Shown: positions 11,470-25,455 of the stretch, in pieces | How the letters are laid out: each line of letters starts with the position of its first letter | How positions within the stretch are numbered: the first letter of the stretch is position 1 | NCBI GenBank assembly: GCA_004794785.1 | Contig: SJOL01005810.1 | Coordinates: 30,128 to 94,127 of the forward strand | Direction: 5' to 3' | DNA length: 64,000 bases | From: Opisthorchis felineus | Lineage: Eukaryota; Platyhelminthes; Trematoda; Opisthorchiida; Opisthorchiidae | The notes under the pieces: model-generated | What the model saw: only the letters and a program-made list of their open reading frames with translations | The model's database searches: none | Told to the model about the DNA's origin: nothing | Translations under genes and position numbers: made by a program

Positions 11470-13210
11470 CTATTGGTTATTCGAAACTATTTGTGCTACA
11501 GTTTCAGCCAGAAGTTTTCACAAGCATATCGTTTTGACCCAAAAAGTGATTTTGCATCATCTTGAGAAACCAAGTGAGACCGCAACGGAAGCTGATGTCT
11601 TGTGCATTATGAGCCATTTCTCAAATGTCATTTAATCCATTTAAGAAGCAAGCATATAGTGATCCATGATACACACTAGGTCAGTTTCACCACTTGATAT
11701 CAAAATTATGACTTTACCGCTAGTTGCTCTTGAAGTCACTCACTTCTGATCCCGTTACCGTGTATTACGAAGCACATTCCGCGAAGTATTCGCCCCCAAC
11801 AAATACGAAACACCTCTTGAATGAAAGACTGTCTAATAAAGAGTGATGATTATCCCCATGTTATTCACAAATACCTGCAAGTGAAATTAGTAGCTCGTGA
11901 TAGTAAACTATATTGAGCCGGACTACATGTAGTCGATCAATTTCAGGTGTTGATGATGAGTTTCAGGACAGCCGGTTTACTTTCAAGGCACTGAAATCTA
12001 ACTACTATCAGCCTACTCACCAGTAGTCAGGTGTGCTTCTATTTCTTCCATGTCGAATAGCGTGGATTCCGCAGCGGATAATCGTTTCTCGAGTGTCGAC
12101 AACCGCCGTAATGTTTTCTGATTCTCGGTTCTTGTTAGTCTGTCATGGTTCGTAGGCAGACGACTTGTCGACTATTTTGCTGAGTAACAAACGAATAGCT
12201 CCGTCGACTTCTGTCGACAAAAAACAGTCAACAAACAGCTGAAAATACAATAAAATGATTTCCCAGGCAATAATTCTTCGGGTTTGCAACGGCTTGCGTT
12301 GCACTATAGCGACAAGTACTTATAGGATGGTGCGCACATATAGGGCACTGAGGAATCTCTGGTTAAACGGTGTCAGTGATGGATGGCGTGTTTTCTAAAG
12401 ATGACGAATTGCATGCTGCACCAGGGCTTAGAAGAAAGGCATTGGGTTGCAACCGGTGGGAAAGACAACTTCATTTTCTGGCTGGTTTGCGTAGGCCTTA
12501 AGATCAGAAACTTCTAAAGGCATAGGACAGGACGTGTTATTTAATGGGGCAGAATGGGAGGTATCAGTGCGTGCAACCTAGCAGCCGGAGATCGGTCGCA
12601 GCACTCACTCATCCACCCCAGAGAGACGAGGGGTTAGATGCTGGGTCTCTTGGCTTTGATGAATTTCTTTGGGAGATTAGAGGGGATAGAAGATAGAAAA
12701 TAGAGGTCTAGGGGGCGTCTGAGGAAAAGGATAAAAGTGACATCGTAGTGATGCCGTTTGACAGAATGAGAACAGAGTGAGAGTTTTTCAAGGGATGGTT
12801 AGACAGCATAGAAATATAGGCTATCAACCGGATACAATCAGGACTGGTTTGGTCCCTGGCTTCCGTGAACCTAGACACTTTGGTTTAGATAGCGGTAGCG
12901 GAGCCGAGAAAGAGTGAGTCGTGGGGACAACGAATTAAATAAGAATCCAGTTTGCTTTAGAAACCGAAAAAGCCTCGGAATAACATGGGACAGGAAGAAC
13001 AATAAAATCTGAGCAGCTGAGCTTAGGACTTAAATGACTCACAGCTACAACCGCGCAATAGAAGCCAACCCAGTACATCAATTAAGGATATGAAGATAGA
13101 AGAAATAGCCCGTACAATTCACTAGGTGGGCTAGTGCAGTTGAAGGTCAGCACTGGTTTATTTGGCTTAAGGCAACGTGAAAAAAATACTGAACGCTACA
13201 CCTTAGGATA
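11470..13210. other. Unassigned DNA before a degraded RT
   Basis: No coding frame of interest. The part from about 12450 to 13200 is purine-rich and may be the decayed 5' portion of the RT element that follows, but no endonuclease motif can be read. Confidence 0.3.
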
Positions 13211-13212
13211 TG

Positions 13213-13795
13213 ACAAGACTTCAAGGGTGCAGTGACAATCGCAGTGTACGCAGGGGAAGGAAATTGACAGAATACATGCAATGACGAAATTAGTCTCGTG
13301 TGCACAGAGGGCAAGATTATTGCCCGTGTCCTGCTTAATCGACCAACAGCTGAAATCCTGGAGGAAAACCTTCTTGAGGAGCTGTATGGATTTCCTTATT
13401 TTTACCGCAAGACAAACCCAAGGGGACCATCGTGAACCGAATCAATCCCTCTATGAACTTTTTGTAGGCTTCACCATTGCCTTCATCTCTGTTAAAACGG
13501 TGCACCATGGAACATCCTGCGAATGCCTGGCTCTTCACATATTTGTCAGCTTCATGAAAACATTTTGCATTGGCACGAAACCCGGATGGGGACCCCTGGA
13601 GTGAATCAGGGCTGTGTTCTTGTCCCATCGCTCTTCAGCCTTTATTTTGCAGTCATCCACGAAGAAGTGTTTCCCCATTGCAAAGATGGCATACCAGTTA
13701 AACAACAGTTGGGTGGTTATCTGATGGCCATAGTTGAAAGACCATCTGTTCAGTCCAGGGAGCTTCCTGGCCGGAATACTACCGCGTGAATGCCA
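13213..13795 (+). pseudogene. Degraded RT of a second non-LTR clade, N-terminal and palm part
   Basis: Pieces in changing frames follow the order of an RT. At 13213-13265 QDFKGAVTIAVYAGEGN is the block normally ending in YKRKGN. At 13280-13345 reads ISLVCTEGKIIARVLLNR. TARQTQ and NQSLYELFVGFTIAFISV follow at 13420-13500, where FVDLxKAFD is the usual catalytic strand and its aspartates are lost. At 13535-13720 reads SSHICQLHENILHW, then GTPGVNQGCVLVPSLFSLYF, then KDGIPVKQQLGGYL (the VxQGCVLxPxLFS block). The next block with the ADD motif is absent. The element differs from the copies at 1-2175 and 17-20.7 kb. Confidence 0.7.
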
Positions 13796-14150
13796 CTGCC
13801 TTGTATTACCGTTTGAAGACGACCGCGCATGAGTTTCGCATTCTGAGCGGAATTACGGTGGCTGACAACGCATCGCTCTGGATTAAATATAGATTTTTGA
13901 CAAAGTAGAGTCAGTTGGGAATTTTCGATTGAGATTTGGTCGCCTGTTGACCTCGAGTGACGAAATCTCAGATTGGAGTTTCAGCCTTGTTGTGGAGCTA
14001 TTCTTCCTCTGAGCTAATTGTATAGTGTTGGTAACGTGAAGACAGTTGAGAATATTTAAATGTTTGAAACACGTTTGTCTTTTATCAACCCGCACCAAGG
14101 AATCGAAAGAAAACACCACTCATTCCACTAAATTGTTATAAGAAAACGTG
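13796..14150. other. Interruption between two parts of the degraded RT
   Basis: About 350 bases separate the palm part from the C-terminal part of the same RT. They do not read as the missing catalytic block in any frame. They may be an inserted sequence or badly decayed element DNA. Confidence 0.3.
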
Positions 14151-14194
14151 TTGCTCGGATCTCCGCTATCTTGGCAGCACACTGTTATAACACC

Positions 14195-14514
14195 TGACAC
14201 TTGACAGCGAAATAAAGGTAAGAATTGCAAAAACCAGAACAGCATTTTTCGCTCCGAGAAACGAGTTCGAAAAACTCTTCACTTGCGCAGTGTATGGGTC
14301 CGTTTTGTTGTCTTCACCACTTTACGGCCATCAGATCCGGATGCTACACAGACTGCACGCCCGGGTTCTTGACAGACTTAATCTGTACTATCTGCTCAAC
14401 ACCCATCGGATCACATGGAGCAACAGAATCCCGAAAGTTGAAATTCTTCAGAGATTGAGTGTTTTTGGAATTGAGTGCATTCTGATTCAAAATCGGCCTT
14501 CATGTAAGTTTTAA
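14195..14514 (+). pseudogene. C-terminal part of the second-clade RT
   Basis: Frame pieces read LDSEIKVRIAKTRTAF, then SPLYGHQIRMLHRLHAR, then ITWSNRIPKVEILQRLSVFG. This matches the conserved order of RT elements with LLYGAETW..., LxWQDRIPDTEVL... after the palm. It continues the RT at 13213-13795 in orientation and order and is frameshifted relative to it. A stop at 14514 ends the recognisable part. Confidence 0.65.
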
Positions 14515-14519
14515 GAACT

Positions 14520-16425
14520 GTGACTTACATTTCAGGTCATGTTAGGACCTGGTCTCCGACAAAATGTTATAGAGAACGCTTGGTTAAGCAATGCAGGAAA
14601 ACAAGCGAGCCAATCGGAAAGGACTGGACCCCTTCAACGAACATGTGAACTTGCGCAACAAGTAGATGTCCGTGCCTTAGCGGATTCGGCCTTGTACTCA
14701 CGGTATTCACCGATGCACTTGATAAATATAACTTTCTGGAATTCAGATGAGTTTGTTGCATTCTGTAATAAATACCCGCTCCGCTTTTCAACAAAGTATT
14801 TCAGGACTGAGCTAAAGTGAGTAAGCAGCATTGAAAAAATGATGGATTTAGTGATAATTTAGGTTAAATGAGCACCAGGATACATCCTGGTTGGCTCGAA
14901 ATCTCACATTTTTCAAGCAAAAATGGTTACGCTTCCATTTTTGGAAAAGTTTGGTAACAATCGGTAGATTTATTGCTGGGCAACGTTTCGCTTTTGACAC
15001 AAAAGCTTCGTCAGGCCAAGTGACTAGGTTACGAGGTTGGTCGAGATTTAAGGCGGAAGGAGAACCAATCATCTAAGTCAAGCTAAATCTCTGTTGGGTG
15101 TCGGCCTGGTTATGCTTTCAGTTTTTAGCTTCAAAAATGGTAGTCAAAAATTTCAAAATCGAATATGATAAAAAACTACAGAACATTAATTCGCACTGGC
15201 TTGAAATTTATGTACCGAAACCAAAGAGACTTGTTTCAAGAAAATCTCAATAAGTCATGCACTGGTGGATAAATAGCAGAGTGCGGTCTATAATATCTTA
15301 TACCTGTTCAACTGGGCTGAATTCATTCCTGAATTCTAAACTATTTTTTAAATTTTGTCACTGGAAATGACTGTTCAGGCAATCTGGCTTCGAGAATTAT
15401 GATCGGCAACCAGAAGAAAGCGGAGGAATGTTGCTGATTTGAACTGTAATCTGTGAGAGCTAAATTTCTGGATCAGTTTGAAAGTTTCTCTTCTTTCCTA
15501 ATGTGGGTCATGGTGCCAACCTCTGACGTTTCTACGTAACCCAGGTGAAACGTAAGTACAAGTAGGGTGTTTTGCCGTAGAAGAGAAGTTCGCAGATCCT
15601 ATTTTAGCAATTCATGGATGTGATTAGTCGCCATATACGATGGAAATTCAGTTTGATTGTTGACCTAATAGGCTTAGAAGGTGAAGGAAAGTTACACATA
15701 CCACTAGATATATCTTTTACTCTCGTTAGAAAGGATAGGAAGAAATTGAAATTGTCTGCAAACCTCACAAAAGATTTAAGAAAGGACAAGATAATGAAAC
15801 TAACCCTGCTGAAGTTATGAGGAGTCAAAACCCGCAGTGGAACAATCAGCTTTAAGTAAATTTCAAAAATTAGGGTATCAGGCTTTAATTTATGGTAGCT
15901 GATTGAAGACCATAAAGCTACACTTCTGTCATTTGCGCTGATATGTTTTGTTACTTCGGATTTCTTGCAATTGAGTAGTTGTACGTATGTCAGCACCACT
16001 CCCTCAAAGGAGTCACGTTTAAGCTTCATCCGTTTGGTCACAGAATTTTTTTGTAAATGCAGTCACAGATTTTGCAAGAGAGTGCAGAGCGACAGCAGTA
16101 TCCTTCTCATTTTGGAAGCATCCTACATAGTTCTAATTTTCCGCAGAGCTTTATCATGATTTGGATGAATAAACTAGTGGCAGAATTAATTTCCAAGCAA
16201 ATGAGTCTGACAAATCTGTCTGGTATTTCAATTCTATTACATGGCCAAAGTTTCCTGATAGGTAGAACGATAAAATCTGTTATATGTGTTATATTACATC
16301 AAATCATCCGACTTCACAGTATTGAAAATCTGAAGGAAGTCTGGACCAGTGTTGCCGACCACAGCAGTCCAGGCTGAACGTGAGCCTTTTGGTCATACAA
16401 TGAAGATTTGGAAGGAATCCGTGTT
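14520..16425. other. AT-rich unassigned DNA
   Basis: Contains a 145-codon minus frame (16041-15604) and a 106-codon plus frame (16057-16377), neither with a motif, codon structure or splice context that convinced me. No RNA gene was seen. Confidence 0.35.
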
Positions 16426-16428
16426 GTG

Positions 16429-16429
16429 C

Positions 16430-16524
<95 letters not shown>
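16429..16524 (+). repeat. (TATC)n microsatellite
   Basis: An uninterrupted tetranucleotide array of about 24 units. Translation of the array gives SIYL repeats, which are not protein coding. It is the head of a dispersed repeat also found inverted at 21.7-23.9 kb. Confidence 0.97.
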
Positions 16525-16568
16525 AGTTTGTGTATATGCATTTATATAGGTATGTACGCACATATAGA

Positions 16569-16571
<3 letters not shown>

Positions 16572-16604
<33 letters not shown>
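16572..16604. repeat. (TA)n microsatellite
   Basis: An uninterrupted alternating A/T tract of about 33 bases inside repeat copy A. Confidence 0.95.
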
Positions 16605-16605
<1 letters not shown>

Positions 16606-17629
16606 GCATGTATGCGTGCATGCATTTATATATTTAAATATTTATGTATAAAACCACGGTTGCATTTTGTAACCGATGCGTACTTTTTTGTCTGAAACGC
16701 AGTTTAAGATGCTCAGCCCGGTCGTTCCGAAATCAAGGTTTGCTTACTACACAACGAAGCTTGAAAACGCTATAGAATGTGATCAAATCTGCTCACATTA
16801 CTATGAAATCCTTAGATCCTATGATTACGTGATTGCTATTCACGGGAATACGGCGGGCTCACATACAATAATCTCTAACCCTATCTTTTCTTCAGTGTTT
16901 AGCGTTGTTCTGATCCGTTTAAGTCTGGGAGACGGTATATCTGGGGTAGCGAAATCCATCGCGAAGAGGCTGGCCCTTACCATGGTATGGCAGTTTGTGT
17001 GCCTCCACGACTCACTGATATACTGGGGGGTTGTCCATTTGACACTCGCAGAGTCTCTCATACCAGGTTAGTCAATGGTTGGAAGTCTGACGAAAACAGT
17101 CACCTGACCCTCTAGCTTGGGGGTTGGTACACCTGAAAAAGACCTGTTCTATGAAAATAATAATGCACTTGCATTCTCCACCAAACGCCACCACCTTACA
17201 GCCAGGCTTTTTAGCCAAAGTCCTTGGTTGAGGGCGCTAATCGTCCTTCTGTCTAGGTGTGGTCGCCCTAGCAGTACCCCAGCCCACGTATAACCATGAA
17301 TTGCACACATACAAATACATTCATGCCACATCGGCCATCGCGTGCTGCCATCAGCCGAGTCGCCCTACTTGCTGCATTCTGCAGGGCGGATTAGCGAAAA
17401 AAGGCTTCTAATGACGCCTCCCTTCTTTCTCTTTCACACTTCTCTACCCCCCCCCTCCACAACCTATTAATAACTCTCTCCTTATAGATCCGTCAGTTAG
17501 AACTAATTACTCCGTTCGTCCTGCCCTGAGTTTGGCAGCAACATTAACGCGTCATCCAGCGCTGATATCATCGGGACCAACGAAATCAATCCTGAAGCCA
17601 CGACGTTCAGTTTAACCGACCGCTTTTAA

Positions 17630-18330
17630 TGTTCGCACTCTGAAGCAATCAGGACAATAAGCTGCTCTTGCTCTCACACTGGACTCGCTTGACATCGATG
17701 TGTGCTGTGTATCAGAAAAAAAGGATTCAAGGTGCAAGCACAGTCACTGAACTAACTGCTCCATCACTGTCCACTCGCTCCCGGCTGCACACCTGTGGTG
17801 ATCCACAGGCTGATGCGGCAGGATGTGCAGGGCTTGGTATCGTCCTAATTCATTGGATGGAAGGATCATTGCTTGACTGGATACCTGATAGTCGCCTTTG
17901 CGCCGTTCGTCTGATAACATCCGTGAAGCAGCCTCACAAGCGGGAAGTTGATAGCTGTCCGTTTGTTGTGTCTACTTACGCTCCAAACGACGTAGCTCTG
18001 ATACCATCTAAAACGAATCTTATGACGCCCTGAATGCCCCGTTGTGGTGAGCTAACTGTTCAGATATCGTTGTGGTTACCGGAGATCTGAAGGCATATCA
18101 AGAGCACGCTTAGCGCATCTGAGACCCAGTTATGTGGTCGATATCGATTGGACTCGGTACGTACAGACAATGGCGAACAGTTGCTTAGCTGTGTGCTGAT
18201 CGCAGGCTGTTTTTATGCAGTACTAGCTTCCGAAATAGCCAAAATCGTCTGGCCACATGGTGTCCTCCAACGGCGTGCCGGCCACAAACTCGATCAAATT
18301 GCCATCACTTACTGATGGCACGGATTAATA
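17630..18330 (+). pseudogene. Endonuclease domain of retrotransposon copy 2
   Basis: Reads NVRTLKQSGQ with a stop (about 17630), LDIDVCCVSEKRIQGAST (the E of the SExRI block is kept), GCAGLGIVLIHW, SLLDWIPDSRLCAVRL and FVVSTYAPND at 17955-17992. The catalytic GDMNA block is decayed to VVVTGDLKAY at about 18070-18100. The closing block reads HKLDQIAITY and ends in a stop. The mutated catalytic block and several frame changes make it non-functional. Confidence 0.8.
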
Positions 18331-18339
18331 ACTGACTGC

Positions 18340-18760
18340 CGGTCGTTTTGGAACGCATTTGTGGATTCTATCAACGCACTCATCCGGAATCGCCTCTTCC
18401 TTCGTTTTCCAAGGCCACGTAATGTACGGACAAAGTGCCTGGCAACTGAGCTATTGGCATATTTGGATGTTATACGAATTCAGAATGATCTTCTGGAATC
18501 ATTCCTAACCGCTCCAATACCAAATGTGAATTCATGTTGGGACGAGATTGCTACCTGTTTGCACAGCGCTGGGAGATTTGCCCACCACCAGGCCCACTCA
18601 AGCGCTGGATATCAGACAACAGTGGCACTGCTTAAATCTCGGGGAAATGTGTCCACAAGTGTTGAACATAGTTTCGCCTGACTTGTTCTGAAGGGTCCAG
18701 TGAAAGTGAGCGTGCGCACCGACCGTGAAGCCTGGTGGACTCGGAAGGCCAGGGAAATAG
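18340..18760 (+). pseudogene. Linker region of retrotransposon copy 2
   Basis: The frame at 18361-18681 reads SINALIRNRLFLRFPRPRNV, then CWDEIATCLHSAGRFAHHQ, then TVALLKSRGNVSTS. It starts where the SDHALVR block of the endonuclease should be (the aspartate/histidine pair is now SINA). At 18700-18760 a further frame gives DREAWWTRKAREIECAQK, the block before the RT. The equivalent stretch exists in the copy at 1-2175 but is more decayed there. Confidence 0.75.
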
Positions 18761-18948
18761 AATGTGCTCAGAAAGACTAGGATGCCTGAAGATTGTTTCA
18801 GTTCTTCCGTGAGATCAGTCCCCGGAAGTCACCTGTGAGCGAACCTATCAAGGACCAGAATGACGCGACCTTCTCGAATTAAGAATGCCTCGACCGTTGG
18901 GAAGAATATATCGAACAAAAGTTATCGTGGCCACCAGCTGCCACTCAT

Positions 18949-19785
18949 TTGGAGCATACAGCTGACGTAGAACCCTGGAACGTGAACGTGAAACCCACTA
19001 CGGCCTCAGAGATTTGTGACTGCATATGTTCTCTCAGGCGCCAACGAGCTCCTGGTCCGGATGACATCCCACCCGCATTGTTCAAAGATGATGGTGAAGT
19101 CCTTAGTCAACGCTTGTCTGATCTAGTTCCCTGCTTTTTGGAAAACGAGACTGTCCAAGACACGTGGGGAGAGCTGGCGATAGTTCCCATTTTCGAGAAA
19201 AGGGGTTCGCAGTGGATGCGGCAATCATAGGGGGATTAGCTTGATACCGCCACTCGTGTTTCGTCGCTTTATGGTGGATACCAAAAAACGGACTCTAGAG
19301 CAGCAAGCGGAATCTCTGCCTGGCACCAAATCTTTACAATTTTTAGGTGCTGGAACAAACAAACGACCCACAGTTTTAGTATTCTTGGATTTTCAAGACG
19401 CATTCGACTTGGTTGACCGAGCTGTCCCCCTTGACACGCTTGTCCATCAGGAAGTTATGGACATAATTTCTGTGAAGTCTCAGACTTTCGGGCGTGCGAG
19501 ATTACACGGGGAGCTCTCCAAGAGCTTCCGTACACAAAGTGGTTTTCCTCAGGGTGTATACTCTCTCCATTCCTATTTAAGTTCGTGATCAACGAGATGA
19601 TGAGAGGAACGCCGGATGGTCTTCGCAACCCTAGTGTTCAAATAGATGCTGGTGAAAACCTTAGCGACCTGGAGTATGCAGACGACATCATTCTCGTCTT
19701 CAAAAACGAGAAGGCGCAGGAGTCCTTGGATGAACTGATCAAAGTTATCCCGCTCTTTCGCAAGCACTTCGCACCCACAAAGTGA
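18949..19785 (+). pseudogene. Reverse transcriptase domain of retrotransposon copy 2
   Basis: Successive frames carry the RT blocks: RQRAPGPDDIPPALFKDDGE (19040-19095), a degraded PIFEKRG (19187-19204), VLVFLDFQDAFDLVDRA (19374-19424; the first catalytic Asp block FLDFxxAFD is intact), QSGFPQGVYS (19540-19563) and LEYADDIILVFKNEK (19669-19713). The YADD catalytic motif is at 19675-19686. Breaks lie at 19230 (stop), about 19560-19588 (frameshift) and 19785 (stop). Both catalytic motifs survive, so this copy decayed relatively recently compared with the other RT remnants. Confidence 0.85.
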
Positions 19786-20480
19786 AAGGTCATGCTCCTG
19801 GACATGCAGTCACTGAATACGCCACTTACGATTCTTGGAGAGGCGCTTGAAGATGTGGAGAGTTTTCCATATCTGGGAAGTTGTATTTTTGCTGACAGAT
19901 GATACCAATGCACGAATCTTCAAGGCTCGGGTGGCGATTTCTAATTTAAGACGGGTATGGCGGCAAAGCGGTATATCTCTGAATCTCAAGGGACGTTTGT
20001 ATCAGGCTACAGTACGGGCTGTTTTGTTGTATGGATGTGGGACTTGCTGTGTTCGAGCAGCGGAAATGAGACGTCCTCAGGTGTTCGACAACGTTGTCTC
20101 AGGACCATAATTCGTGTGGGTTGGTGTCGGCGAATCCGTAATGCGGCAATTAGAATTCGGTTGTGCGAAGGGGGAAGTCCATTGAAGAATATTTCCAGCA
20201 TCAGAAGCTGCGTTGGTTAGGCCGTGTTGCGCATGCCAAACCATTGTTTGCCGAAGAGCATGTTGTTCTCCATGCTCAACTCAGAGTGGGAGAAGCAGAG
20301 GGGTGACCAACCCGTGACCTGGCAGAGTGGTATGAAGGAGATTACGAACCGCTTGGGTGCTATCGGTGCTACTCGCCTGCCAGGATGGGAACCGCGTGAT
20401 CCACCCTGCACCTGGTTGGGGATGCTGCAAGATATGTTTGGTAAAGGAATTCAATGGCACTGTTGTTGACATTTTCCATC
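19786..20480 (+). pseudogene. C-terminal domain of retrotransposon copy 2
   Basis: Frames read MLLDMQSLNTPL after the break, VESFPYLGSCIF, ARIFKARVAISNLRRVWRQS, ISLNLKGRLYQATVRAVLLY, GCGTCCVRAAEMRRPQVFD, IIRVGWCRRIRNAAIR and HQKLRWLG (frame change near 20215), then VLRMPNHCLPKSMLFSMLNS and RLGAIGATRLPGWEPRDPPC up to 20440. The order matches the copy at 1575-2046. At least three frame changes are present. Confidence 0.8.
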
Positions 20481-20613
20481 CAGACTACCTGAATGAGTGT
20501 CTGGAGGTGGAGGCACCTTGAAGTGATTGTAGCAGGCTAGCACTAAGTCACTTCCCCATTCACTTTTGTTCTTTTCTCCACAATGAAGTTTTTCAAAAAT
20601 ATGATGGTTGTAC

Positions 20614-20672
20614 GGCAGCGAAGCATCCGTGCCCGACACTGATCTTATGATATCGCTGATGATGATAATGAA
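20614..20672 (+). repeat. 3' tail of retrotransposon copy 2
   Basis: GGCAGCGAAGCATC, GACACTGATCTTATGATATC and TGATGATGATAATGA form the end of the element. The same tail occurs alone at 5544-5600 but not at the end of the copy at 1-2175, which ends in an ATTGA repeat. Confidence 0.65.
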
Positions 20673-20689
20673 GAAGAGCTGAGTACCTA

Positions 20690-21690
20690 GAGGTTTGCAC
20701 AAGTTCCACGTCGGGTTCGCAACACAGACTCTCTCACTACTTTAATAGGGTTTTCTATCGAACCAAAGACACCTAAGCCTCCAACATGACCCATCCATTC
20801 TAGAACTCGTCGAGTAAATTTTCCCACGGTCTGTCTAGCCGAAAATAGTTCAGTATTCAAACTGCCCACAACAGTGTATATTTTAATGTATCCATTCGAA
20901 CAGCGCCACAGTTCTGCGTACTTCAAACGGTGCTATGCAAACAGATGTTCGGTCCATGAAAGTAAAGGATGTAACAGCTTTGTTCAACTTATTCTATCTA
21001 TAAACGTTTTTGATTCAATATGAATGTCACAAAAACAAGGCAGCAAAACTTCCTCGTTTCCAGATTCAAAGAACCAGATTCAAAGCACTGACCATACTTT
21101 ACGCAGAAGAATGCTCCCCTAGGTAGGCTAGGAAATTTCGCACCACTGACACAAGGGTCGAACAACTTTTTGCTTCTTTATTGCCCATCAAGAATTTACC
21201 TAATCTAGAAAGACCAAATCTGGCCTTAAAAGATTTCATAAATTCCAATAAATTTAATAGCTTAAGCAGGTAGTTTAGTCTAGCTGGCTTGCTCTCTTGT
21301 CCCAGACAAATTTTAGACATTTACAATAAGTCCTTAAACTTACTTTACAAGGCGCCAGTCTGAGGTTTTCTCGTCATGACGGTAATTAATGTTTGCAACG
21401 TTGTCTGATGGCTCCATTATTAGACGTGGAAAGGAGCCGTTTGCCAGTGGCAGCATTTTCTGAACAGTAGTATTCTGAAAATAAGTTACTGGAGCAATAG
21501 TCCTGAAAAATAAACTCGGAATCACTCAACTCTTATGAGCTCTGAGATCATGCAAATAGGGCAAGGCCTTCTACCCGGTTTCAGGTTATCAGCAACTTAC
21601 TTGGTTCACAACTATGAAAATGCAACAAAGCCACCTGATGAAGGATCTGTAAGCACTTAAATGCATTTTGCTACAATAAACCATTTAAGT
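20690..21690. other. Unassigned DNA
   Basis: No frame over about 80 codons and no motif. It separates retrotransposon copy 2 from the inverted TATC/TA repeat. Confidence 0.4.
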
Positions 21691-21695
21691 GTACC

Positions 21696-23925
<2,230 letters not shown>

Positions 23926-24912
23926 GAGACGGATGCATACATACACACATATATACAGAAATGAACTTTTGGGATAGTCCAATCTACACGATAATTGGCT
24001 CTTAAGCCGATGTGCGATAAGTAATAATTGTCGCACGAGGCTGTCGGCTGCTGGTTAGACGATGGGTTTGTGAGTAGTACGAAGCCGCAACGGCAGAAAG
24101 TTTATCCACATGTCATGAACTCAGCAACCTAACATATCGTCCGGGCGCATCAGAATTGCGTCGAATAATTTTCAGAATTAGTTGGGAATCCGACCAAAAT
24201 ACTACACTTGTTGTTGACTCCAAGCAGTTGTTAGACCAAGGCAGGACGTAAAAGAGTACTCAAGACACAAAAGAACGATTCTGTCCACCTATGTACAACT
24301 GTGCAGTTGAAACTATACAACTCCAATCCTCAGTTGCGTTGCAGTTTTGCGGCACACTGACCATAAGAACTAACTGATCATGGTGAATCCATGTTTCCGG
24401 TGTTTTCTTTCACTTCTGTTTACTTTGTCATCTTTCTGATCCGAACATTATATGAACTGGTACCAACTACTTACCAGAGACTGAACGCAATACAACCATA
24501 TTTTATCATTATCACAACATGCCTACTATCTGCAACTATTGGAAGCCCGGTAATTTCGTTAGAATACAGGATTGCTAACGCCTGTTTAGGTCACTGAAAT
24601 CAATGTGACTGAGCCTAGTCAGGCGTAAAGTGAAAAGACTGCGGGGAAATTCAAACGTATTGCAAACTCTTGTCCCTGGATTCAAATATAATAAAAGTAA
24701 TCATCGATTCCAGAAGTCATGATGTCGCTGGATATTCCCTATTGACATTCAGTTTGCCGTTACAAGGATTTCTTAAATATTCTCTTAAAACGTCTCAATA
24801 AGCCATCAAATTTTGACCGAAAAATTCGATTCTGTCCTAGTTCCAAGACTGCCAGCTAGCCTCTGAAATTAGCACATTATGTCCATAGTATTTCTTTTTG
24901 GAGATTCGCTCC
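23926..24912. other. Unassigned DNA
   Basis: Short frames only. No motif, array or RNA gene was recognised. Confidence 0.35.
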
Positions 24913-25105
24913 TGTAAATGAAGTTAGTCTGTGCCAAAATGTCGAGAAGCTCAATACAGCTGGTTCTCATTTATTAGAGTTCAGCGGCGGTGTGAAAGTC
25001 ACGAAATGCCAAGGAGATTTTCACCTGCAAACTCCCGGTTAGTAAGTTAAGGCCCCACCTTTTAGTTGTGAGTCACTGAGCAGCGGTGTGAGTAACTCCC
25101 ACTTA
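24913..25105 (-). repeat. tRNA-derived SINE-like repeat, copy 1
   Basis: Read on the minus strand it starts GGGAGTTACTCACACCGCTG, continues with an A-box-like CTCAGTG... segment and a B-box-like position (degraded), then a body ending in TTTGGCACAGACTAA. The same order is shared with the copies at 25305-25455, 27545-27735, 31235-31318 and 41319-41460. Confidence 0.6.
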
Positions 25106-25304
25106 GACATAACATTGTGCCTTATCCTTCAGTCTTGTGAATTGCGTCGTGTGGTCACTTGCTCACGGACCCCACGAGGGATAACTTGCCAGATGGAAAT
25201 TTTACTCGTTATGTGCATTGTACTTCCTTCTGAGCTGCTTGTGTTTTTTGGACTGTGAGGTTATTTGGGAGTTGTTCAATGAAGATTTGGTATTCTAAGT
25301 GTAG

Positions 25305-25455
25305 CTGATCTATGCCAAAAATCCGAGGAGCACTTTACAACTGTTTTTCAGCAGTGCGCACCTCATAAATCCCTTGGGACCTTCGGACTCGCAAACCTCA
25401 GGCTATCAGTTAAGGACTAAACCGTTAGGCAGTGTGAATAACTAGTTGTCCTTCA
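25305..25455 (-). repeat. tRNA-derived SINE-like repeat, copy 2
   Basis: Minus-strand reading: AGTTATTCACACTGCCTAAC, GGTTTAGTCCTTAACTGATA, GCGAGTCCGAAGGTCCC (B-box position), and a body ending TTTTTGGCATAGATCAGC. It lies about 200 bases from copy 1 in the same orientation. Confidence 0.6.

Larger units (their letters stand above)
16429..16916 (+). repeat. Dispersed repeat with TATC/TA head, copy A
   Basis: The order is (TATC)n 16429-16524, a short spacer, (TA)n 16572-16604, then a tail that aligns with the reverse complement of 21696-21925. Shared landmarks are TTGCATTTTGTAACCGAT, CCGGTCGT, and the run ending TTTAGCGTTGTTCTGATCCG. Copy A has about 40 bases in the middle of the tail that copy B lacks. 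The 131-codon frame at 16676-17071 runs across this repeat and is not a gene. Confidence 0.8.
16920..20680 (+). mobile_element. Near full-length decayed non-LTR retrotransposon, copy 2
   Basis: From 5' to 3': a probable 5' UTR (somewhere from 16.9 or 17.15 kb to 17.63 kb), an endonuclease (17.63-18.33 kb), a linker (18.36-18.95 kb), a complete RT with YADD (18.95-19.8 kb), a C-terminal domain (19.8-20.47 kb) and a 3' tail with a TGATGATGATAATGA end (about 20670). Stops and frameshifts occur in every domain. It is about 3.7 kb and is the best template in the window for the family that also includes the copy at 1-2175. The 5' border is not certain. Confidence 0.85.

Noticed and set aside
15604..16041. 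145-codon minus frame
   Set aside because: No motif, no splice context, AT-rich composition; probably chance.
16676..17071. 131-codon frame after the TA repeat
   Set aside because: Its first 240 bases are the tail of a dispersed repeat whose second copy (21696-21925) does not keep the frame.
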